From positions 87,611,714 through 87,675,713 of the forward strand of contig NC_083598.1 of NCBI RefSeq assembly GCF_020882245.1: 64,000 nt of DNA. Direction: 5' to 3'. The translations under genes were made by a program, and so were the position numbers. This document shows, piece after piece, positions 54,985 through 64,000 of this stretch (positions within the stretch are counted from its first letter, which is position 1; each line of letters opens with the position of its first letter). The notes below the pieces were generated by a model that was not told the DNA's origin, did no database searches, and saw nothing but the letters and a program-made list of their open reading frames with translations. The stretch comes from Rhopalosiphum padi. Its lineage: Eukaryota > Arthropoda > Insecta > Hemiptera > Aphididae.

Positions 54985-56528
54985 TGAAAAAAAATACGGT
55001 AGCCAACAGGTATATGGGTTTGTTTCTGACATTATAGGTCGACATACGTATAATTTAATTTTTCGGATTGCCCACGTCCGACTACTACTACAACTACCAT
55101 ATTACACGGTCGCCAAAGACCTATACTTTGCCATTATAATAGTTCGCTACTATACTATGTAAATATAGTAAATATCGGATAAAACGCGCAGTCCGCAGTC
55201 GTGTTTGAATCGAATTGGCAATCGATCGGATTTAAAACAATGTGGCACGCAATAATGGGTTTGTGTACGTTATTACCATAGCGACATATTATTGTTGTAA
55301 CGTGTACCTACGACGACGCGGTGTGCGCACGGTGCACCTATAAGACATTTAGACATTGTACTATATCGCAATACTTGGCGCGTTTTCAAATTTGACATAA
55401 TATTTTACGATATAAAATATTTTTGTTTCGCTAATCCAGAAAACAGAATGAAAAAAAAGAAAACCACCAGCACGCGAGTTACGTTTATTTTATTCGACCG
55501 CCGTCCATATAATAATATAATGTAATAATACGCTGTAGCCGATGTATATAATATAAAAGTAGCACGACCAGACGTTTCCCGGTGCAGGAGGTATATTTTA
55601 GCGTTAAATATTATTATTATACAGTTTACTATACAATTCGATATCCGCGCGTACCTGTACGTCTTTAAATATTAATTTTTTTTTTTTCAATAACCGAGAA
55701 ATATATAAGTGATATAGCTGCACGATACATTACACATCATAATATACAGGTATATATTATAGCGGCGTAGTATTATTAATTTGATAATTACTGTCGTATA
55801 CACACGCGCAGAACATACACAGCGATTGGTGGCTTAAAAAGTTACCTTGTAAACAGCATTTAAAACGCATTATAATCAAACGTGCGTGCGTCGAACCAAT
55901 TGCGAACTCGCATACTTAACTATATATACATACATATTTAATGCGTACTTTGGGCTGCTATATATTATATTATATTATTATGTATATATATATATATATA
56001 TACGCATCGGTCGCGTGCAGATGCCGTTTCGCCCGATTCCAATTCGGTCTAATATATTATATTATTCGACCCGTTGCGCGGTGGTTTTTGCTATTAATAT
56101 ATATATATATATATATATATGGCAGTTATTCTATACGCGCATACCTATGTATAGTGCGGTGTAGGTATATACAAAATATATAATTCGGCTGTGTGTATTA
56201 CACTACCTGTTGGATTTACGCGTTTCGAGATCATCGGCACACGCGCGGCGGCGGCGGCGTAGATCGAGCTCAGTGATAATTATATCAACAACCCAATTTT
56301 AATGGTCCACGACGATAATAATCGCAAGTCCCCCCCGTATCACATGACGTGCGCGGCCGCCTCGTCTACACGTTCCGACATTATACCTAGTAACCTGTGT
56401 ATACCAGTGTACCTGCAGTATATGTCTCATACGACGTCGGATTGCGCCGTGTACCCGCCATATACGTATATATTATTATTACTCTATACAGCCATATAAT
56501 ATACCGCGTATATGGTGTACCCATAGTG

Positions 56529-56550
56529 CACACACACACACACACACACA
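56529..56550. repeat. (CA)11 microsatellite
   Basis: An uninterrupted CA run. A shorter TG run follows at about 56590-56602, so the two are complementary and could pair. Confidence 0.85.
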
Positions 56551-59005
56551 GGTGTATATGGGTACATCTGACGAATATTTATATCTCGTGTTGTGTGTGT
56601 GTGCGGCGCGCAGTGTGTATATTATAATATACGCGCGAGTCCCGGGAACAATGAACTCTCTCGCGCGGACCGTATGTATACGTACAACACACACGAGCGT
56701 GGGCTAGCTCGGTCGGATGAGGTATATATATAAAAAAAAAAAAATGAAATAAAATCATTTTCGTTCGTGGGTTAGACCGCTCGCGAGTAGATATAGGTAC
56801 AATAATAATAATAATAACGAAAACAAAATCCGAAGACACGACAACAATAAGAATAATAATGATAAAAAAAAAAAAAAATGGTGCAATAATCGTGTAATTA
56901 TGTGTGTTATTGTGTGCCGAGCGGACACAATGGATGACGCCCCGAATGTCAAAACGTCCGATTGTCTCAAAGTTCCGATCTTCGGATGAATTACGACATT
57001 TCCTCTGCGTTTCATATTATTATTATTATTATTATGTTATACATATATAGGTATAGGTATATGTATGTGTATATAATACTACGTTATATTTATGTGCTCT
57101 TATTATTCGCCGAAAATATTATAATATTATCATTCGTTTTGTGTTGCAGTACCGTTTTCGTATACGATATTTTAATACGTGTTGTTTAGCTCGATGTAAA
57201 CAATAATACAATTTAATATTTTCCCGATCACGAAAACGTTTAAAATGCACGGGTACTATGTATTACGTATAATATATTGTAAATTATTATTCTACAGATT
57301 GGATGTCTTGCAAATTTTGAAATACCACGAATTTATAATAATATTATACATAATACGGCGTGTATACACAGCGTCCTATATAACCAGTAGTCAAATATGG
57401 ATGCATCGATATGAGACTGTATAAATTATTAACTATAGAAATAATTTTCCTATAATATTTTCTACTTTTTAGCATTGCTCATTATATATTATTATGTTCG
57501 TATTTTCAAATGCTCGTGGCACAACGATTTAAAATGACAAAGTGGTGGGATGTTTCAACAATCGGTTAATAGGTTTTAATTTTAAAACCAGTTTGGGACT
57601 CGTAGTTTCAGAAATTTTAACAAGAAGTTTTTTAGTTTTTTTTTTTTTTTTTTTGGCAATGGAGGCAAGTGGTTTGATGTTTTCGACAAATATGGTTTTC
57701 TCAATCAACTGACAATAGTTAATGTATTCGAAATACATTAATTGATCAAATTTAAACACACACAGATATTTATGTATTTAAAAACTGGTTCCACATGACC
57801 ACATACGTTACAATTGATTAATAAACTCATCAATTCGTTAAATCGAATTCTAAAAGATAAAATTTACGAATGCTACAATAAAAAAAAAAACCAAAATAAT
57901 TTAAAACTGATGTTTTTTATAATTAATTGACATCTTTAATATTACTGTATACTATACTTTGAATATTATAATATAACCATGAAAATAATTTTAATTGATT
58001 CAAAATAAATTAATCAAAATAATGAATATATTATAATTGAATATCATGTATAACATAATTATAAGTTCAGATGACATTTCAATAAAAAATGTGTAAAAAA
58101 AAAAAATATTGATGCTTTTGAATATTTAAAAACTTTGTGTCAAATAATTATGATTATTTAAATTTACTTGTAAAACCCGAGAAGTCATTCTGCTATATTG
58201 TAGGTGATTTTGATTGTACCTAGTCATTGAGTAGGTCACTGTAATGGGTGTGTTAAGTTTGAATTCAATGACAAATCATTGAATATGGTTAAAAATGATT
58301 CAAAACAGAGATCGTCTGTCAACCTATATATAAGTCATCTATAAAATAAATTACTATATAGAAAAGTCGTGTGAACATTTGAAACTTAAGGGTTATTAAA
58401 AAATGTATGTGAATTAATTTGCATTATTTTTTTTTTAAATTAGGTGTAAAAAATCTATACGCGAAACCGTAGAGGTATAAAAATATAAATGAATGTAATA
58501 CATTTTTAACAACTATAAATGTCATGTCTATAAATATTATCTTAGATATAATGGGAAATGTTTGAGATATAATTTTCTCTAAAAAGTTGAAGATTGGAGC
58601 ATTTTTTTTTATTGTAAAACGTGTCTCTCCTTCTTTAAACTCAAAAAAACACACACACGTACGACGTGCATCATTATAAGACAATATATTATATTCATCA
58701 TTCCACTTAGAATATCTACTCAGATTATATAATTATAAAGTTAAGTGGACAGAGTATTAACATATATTTAATCGTTTTCGACTCAAATAATAATATGATT
58801 CATAACTGTAGCAAATTAAAATTTACTATCGACAGAACAAGTGTAACGAGGAATGCATGAATAAGAAAGAAATCGTTTTTTACACTGATCCTCAACTATA
58901 ATGGGAAGTGTATACCAAAGTTAATACAACAATAAAACCTACCATTTTCATTACCATTATCTCATTAATAATTATTATTATTGTAAACGAGTTTATTGTT
59001 ATCCC

Positions 59006-59020
59006 ACACACACACACACA
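59006..59020. repeat. Short (CA)n tract
   Basis: About seven CA units. Confidence 0.8.
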
Positions 59021-61005
59021 TGCTAGTTCAGCGTATACATTACAATTTCTGTTTTTACCTAACTAATAATTAGTTTGTTTTTTTTTTAATTACACCCATT
59101 TTTCTGAACAATATTTTTATTGATCTTATTTTAAATTCTAAAGAGGGATATGGACATCCATTGGTTTATAAGAATTTTTCATCTGTTTATCTAGTTCCAT
59201 AGGTTTGTTTAATAAAGGTACTCATCTGCAACGTTTAACTAATCATAATATACAATACCAAATACAGAAATTGTATTTTCTTAGATTAAACGATCAATTT
59301 TTTTGGATTTTCAAATAAATTCAAAAATAATTGGTGAAAATAATGAAGGATTACATTTATATAATATTAAAACTTTGAAAACATTACACAAAGAAAATCA
59401 TGATAACATTCATAACAATAGTTGACATTTTTTTGTTAAATAGTGTGCGTCGCTTAAAAACGTATTCGAAATTCAATGATTTATTAATAACCGCCTCGGT
59501 GGTCCACCCGATCCGTGCACATATCTCAGTTTTTTAATTATACCCTTGATTCGTGTATTTTTAATACAAATTTCAGGTTTTGTAACTGAAACATTATAAA
59601 TCGTCTAGGCGCATTATATTATACACCTATTATAAACAATAAGTTATAACATCGACCTCTATACCTCAATATTTTAAAATACGGTTTATAGTAAATCAAT
59701 ATTATTTGTTATTTATTGCGAGTGTAATAGTATTAAATACTATTAAATCATTTTTAAATTACACGCATAATAATTTCATAACATAATAGTACCTGTACGT
59801 GGAAATTTAAATACTCGATAATATACTGCTGCATAACTGCAGTCGCGCGTACAGCATCGCATCATCCGTTTCATTTTCACTTTATAATATTATATCGCAG
59901 TGGAATATACCCATATTTTTTACAACTCCCGGCGAATACGAAATCGAATCTGTGCAGACAATCTGTGCTAAAGTTGCGTTATACCGTATAATATGTAGGT
60001 AGTGCCTATTTGTGTTTTATTATGCCTATACGTACACATTGTTCTCCGCAGTCCGCAATATAATATTCACTATCATAAATCGCGCGTTGTGTAGTGCGGT
60101 CACGAAACGACGGCGGCGGCGTTCGTATATTTATGTTTTAATACGGTGCTATACCAATAATAATATTATTTATGTATATATAACACTATAATATACAGTA
60201 TAATATTGTAAATCGGATCTAATATTATTGCCTATTACCTATATTACCTATGTTAGGTATATACCGCAGTGCAGTCGGCACGAAAATCGCCGCCGCACAA
60301 TTACTATGACGGCAATTTGCATTTATCTCCGCGGGAACGCGCATTTTTTTTCTCCGTTTTCAAAACAGGTTGTATTCGTACGTATCGCGCTATTATAATA
60401 ACATACGTTATACAGGCGTTATAGGCAGCGTACTGTATGGGCACGGACAGCGATCCGATCGAGTCGTATCGACTTTTAGCCACACGTTTCTCCCGCGCGC
60501 GCGCGAGTCACTTTATGGATCGGTTGCGCTTTGGCGTTTACTACGGCGAGTCGCGTCGGCTATTATACATATATATATATATAATATGCATTATATTATT
60601 GTCTTTATATATATATATACATATTGCATAGGCGCATTTTATATAGGCACATCCAATTAGTCGTGTGGTTTTTCGCACGCCGGCGTAACACCCGGCCCGG
60701 CCGATAAAATCGTTCTCGCGTTTGCGTTTACACTGCGCAAATGTCGCGCGCGTCTTTCGCAACCACTTGTCGGCGCGTTCTAAATTACGCGCGTTCGTAG
60801 CGGCCTCTGCAGCGACAGCGGCTTGCATAACGCGTGCGCGGGTAATATAATATTATTATATGGGTAAGCCTACTGACTGTACATATATATATATATATAT
60901 ATACTGTATAGGTAGACGTATCGTAGGTACCTACGACGAGAAGAAGGTCACAGCCGTCGTGCCGCAACAGGAAACCATAGATCTATAAAGCGGCGACATT
61001 CCGTC

Positions 61006-61026
61006 ATTGTCGTCGTCGTCGTCGTC
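61006..61026. repeat. (TCG)n microsatellite
   Basis: About six perfect GTC/TCG units in a CpG-rich patch, a GC-containing triplet run unusual for this AT-rich window. Confidence 0.85.
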
Positions 61027-63065
61027 GGCGGTTTTATTAACCCCTTTCTGTCACCGCGAGACGGCGTTTATTTATACGTTACATATATACGTATTACTCA
61101 TTTTCACAAGCACATGCGCACTATTATAGGACATGACTATAATATGTATAACAGCTTGTGCGATTACGCGAGACGTTTTCCGAGCTCAACGCGTCGTGTT
61201 ATTTGAGCACGAAAGTCCACGAGTGCCTGTACGATGATAATCGCGCCGCGTGTGACACTAACACGACACGATTTTGCGGGAGAACAGTTTTAATTTTTCA
61301 AATATTTATCTAGCAGTCATTGGCAGCGTAGGTAGGTTCGATTAGGTATATCGCACGAGGTCCATATAGAATATACAATTTATACTGCAAGTGCTATAAT
61401 GTTTTTAGGACGTGATATTTTTTCACTGTGTCTAGATCTGACGACAAACATTTAATTTGAACAAAAAATAGTAGTTTCGACTGTTAATATTTGACATTCG
61501 GCTCATAAAATAATTTCGAGAACAATAAAACACACTAAAACATAATACCTACTTAAATTATTTACGTCAATATAAACATAAATAAGCGTACACAATGTAC
61601 ACATAATATTTCCAGACTTGTTATTATTGTCGAAAACAAAACAATATAATATACATAGACTTTTTGAGACAAATAAAATATTTCACTGTCATCTTATACC
61701 TATATGAACGCATTACTATAGTTGTATAAAATTCGTCAAGAAACATATTATAATGTTAATTTTAAATTATCGTGTCCACGTTTTATAAAAGTTAATAACA
61801 AATTAACAATTTTTAGTGTGCCAAACAACTAACAAGACCTCGTATTTCAACAACTATAAGTAGTAGAAAATTTCCACTTGCCGCACACGTCAAATAAATT
61901 TTTAAAGAAAAAAATGTATTTAATAGTTGGAATGTAATATTCAAATATTATATATTATATTGCAATATATAGCCGAGTGCGCCATTTTATTGGCAAGAAT
62001 ATAAATGATCAATAAGCGATGGACATTGACTGAAAACAACACTTTCGTATTCGGTTAGTTTTTTAAAAAGGAGAAAAATAATATTGCATCATGCGACGTG
62101 TTCGTTTCTATAATATACAAATGGTTTTTATTTTCGTGTTCCTATTAATTTTCATAAGATTTATTTTTATCTTTTAGCTGATGGTAAATTAATGACGTAA
62201 AACTTGTTTCGATTTTACCGCAGTTTCGATAGATACATTTCTATACGATCTTGCAGGAACATAATAAATAATATATAATGCGTTATTTTATACACTTCAA
62301 TCGCGTGCTATAGGTATAGACTGCAAATGACAACGTTTAATTTGATTTAATTTAAGACGTATATTGACTAGGAAATTATTACAACACCAGAGCTAAGTGC
62401 GGGGTGCTTTTCGATATATTTTGTCTATAGGCAACGATACGATCTCGATAGTTCTCCGGGCGGATTTTTTTCATTATTAATTTTCCCGTAAACCAGATGG
62501 CCTTTTAAGCGATGAGATATTCAAGTAGCTGCGTGGTGGTCCTAATAATACGTGCAACTTACTATATGATATAGTAATAATTCGTTGTCCACTAAAAAAC
62601 AGTGTACATACACTATGAATCATTACTTATTTAGAAGTAATCTAAAAAGGCCTCGAGTTACGAAAAGTATACCTAAATTTATATATCACGAAAACCTGTA
62701 TGATTCTGATGAATCGACTTTACCCGGAGGATGTGCAGTAAATATCCAATCGTTCGGTTCTTTCTTTAATATAATTTTATTTTATGTACGCACATACGGT
62801 TGAATGTTATTCGACGAATGACTAAATACTCGCGTATTATACAGTCGTTATATACCAATACGAAAACGAAACATTCACAATCAGCCGTGTTATATTGTAT
62901 ATGTGAAAATAATAAATGTAATTAAAATAGCGCCCGGTTCGTTTGTAATACCTACCTAATTAATATTGTGCCCGTGTGAGTGTTTTTCGTAGTTGTAAAC
63001 GTATACCTGTGCCGTATACGATAATGTAATTTGTCAAAAATCAAAGTTGAAAAAAAAAGGCAGAA

Positions 63066-63097
63066 CGCCTCAGGCGAGACAGACGTCGGCCTGTCTC
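63066..63097. repeat. Two adjacent short hairpins
   Basis: CGCCT-C-AGGCG (63066-63076) overlaps by one base a second stem GAGACAG (63076-63082) / CTGTCTC (63091-63097) with an 8-base GC-rich loop. An A run precedes them and AT-rich sequence follows. The arrangement is compact and G+C-rich against its background. Confidence 0.5.
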
Positions 63098-64000
63098 CCG
63101 TTTATTATATAAATAATAAAAATCTATTTGATATTAATGTATACCTACAACTATAGTGTGTGTTTATCGGCTCGCATATTATGTGCATTGCATTTCAATT
63201 GCTTAAAGATGCGCCTCGTAAACGATTTATGTATACACATTATATGCGTATACACGCTCACAGCAGAATTTCTCTCGTCCGTGATTTGTGCGCATTATAT
63301 TATTATATTATTATAATAGTACATAATACACAATAATATTATCATTGTGTAATGTATGTGACTATTTAAATTCGATTTGAAAACGGAAACACCGAACGGA
63401 AAACTGATTCCAAAAACGGACGTCGTTATTTATTTATTTTTTAATTTTAATTTTATTCAGTCTCCACTCAAGGCCTATACGAACGGTGTGTATACGTATA
63501 TAATAATAATATATCTATTCGTGCGCAATATACATGATTGTTAAACGACCGGCTGAGCGGAGTTAATAACAGGAAATTAGGTAATCCGACGACTCCGACA
63601 CGCGGACCGGTTTCGATGCTTATAAGAAACAAATTTATAGACACATTGCAAATAACAGTATTATAACGTCGATTACAGGTTTTATCCTTCTCTCAAAACA
63701 CCACGTTAAAAGGGCCAACGTTTTTGGTCTGATGATTTATCGTTGTCAAAACACCTCGGGTGTGATATTCGGTAGATATCGCGTGGACATCGCGTTAAAA
63801 TGGAAAAAAAACAACAAAAAAACAATTAGCGTTAAATGCGAACGAAAATTACCTTATTCATACAACGTGGTTTTTTTTTTGTATGCGCGAAACCAATACG
63901 ATTTCATTCATGTTCACTCGATTCGGATACGACGTACGAATATCGTCATTACTCGTACGGTCATACCACGCGGCGTTCTTCGAATCGGAGCTTTCGCGCA

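Larger units (their letters stand above)
45578..64000 (+). other. Intron 2, partial (at least 18.4 kb)
   Basis: It starts at GTAAAA and has no matching acceptor with a coding exon before the window ends. I checked several pyrimidine-CAG sites (for example near 57146 and 57297), but none opens a frame with a believable donor. It holds one transposon copy, several long microsatellites and CpG-richer patches. Confidence 0.5.
54237..64000. other. Intronic DNA to the window end, no gene seen
   Basis: GC-richer patches at about 54.5-55.3, 56.2-57.0 and 60.0-61.3 kb alternate with AT-rich DNA. About 57.5-59.4 kb is more uniform and could contain an old interspersed repeat, but I could not find its borders. 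No coding exon or RNA gene was identified. Two adjacent small hairpins occur at 63066-63097. Confidence 0.45.

Noticed and set aside
57140..57300. Possible third exon after CAG sites near 57146 and 57297
   Set aside because: Acceptor-like sequences are present, but the following frames hit stops soon and lack a plausible donor.
1..64000. CRISPR array, bacterial operon or symbiont insertion
   Set aside because: No regularly spaced direct repeats, no ribosome-binding-site-led gene strings and no long bacterial-type frames.

Overview
The window looks like nuclear DNA of an aphid (Hemiptera: Aphididae) or a close relative. This is inferred from the very high A+T content, the dense TAGGTA/TACCTA and ATTATAATATTAT words, undepleted CpG in the richer patches, many microsatellites and very long introns. 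I see no bacterial operon, rRNA, tRNA or CRISPR array.

One host gene is supported, on the + strand. Its first coding exon (545-652) follows a GC-rich, promoter-like stretch and a T-rich leader. It ends at a consensus donor, so intron 1 starts at 653. A 54-base second coding exon lies at 45524-45577, after an intron of 44,871 bp. Both junctions are phase 0, so the two exons join in frame into a 54-residue N-terminus. Intron 2 starts at 45578 and runs past the window's end, so the rest of the protein is missing. I cannot name the gene. The leader holds a short uORF that overlaps the main start codon.

The two introns fill nearly everything else. They contain: (i) three related non-autonomous DNA elements of about 514-529 bp with TA target sites and CAGGGTGATTC-like ends (24034-24552, 42207-42735, 46519-47032); (ii) a decayed 5'-truncated non-LTR retrotransposon reverse transcriptase on the minus strand (about 39030-39500); (iii) a 33-bp tandem array (34734-34846); (iv) many di-, tri- and tetranucleotide microsatellites; (v) unusually perfect short palindromes, several centred on GGTACC and one GC-rich; and (vi) patches richer in G+C and CpG (for example 13.4-13.9, 18.8-19.3, 28.5-29.4, 34.5-34.7, 39.7-40.2 and 60.0-61.3 kb) that could be intronic regulatory DNA.

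Most open frames of 60-170 codons here are low-complexity or chance frames, and many start at non-ATG codons. I saw no convincing new multi-gene system. The points most worth checking are the microexon behind a 45-kb intron, the overlapping uORF, the transposon family with an unusually long inverted repeat in one copy, and the isolated palindromes and hairpins.
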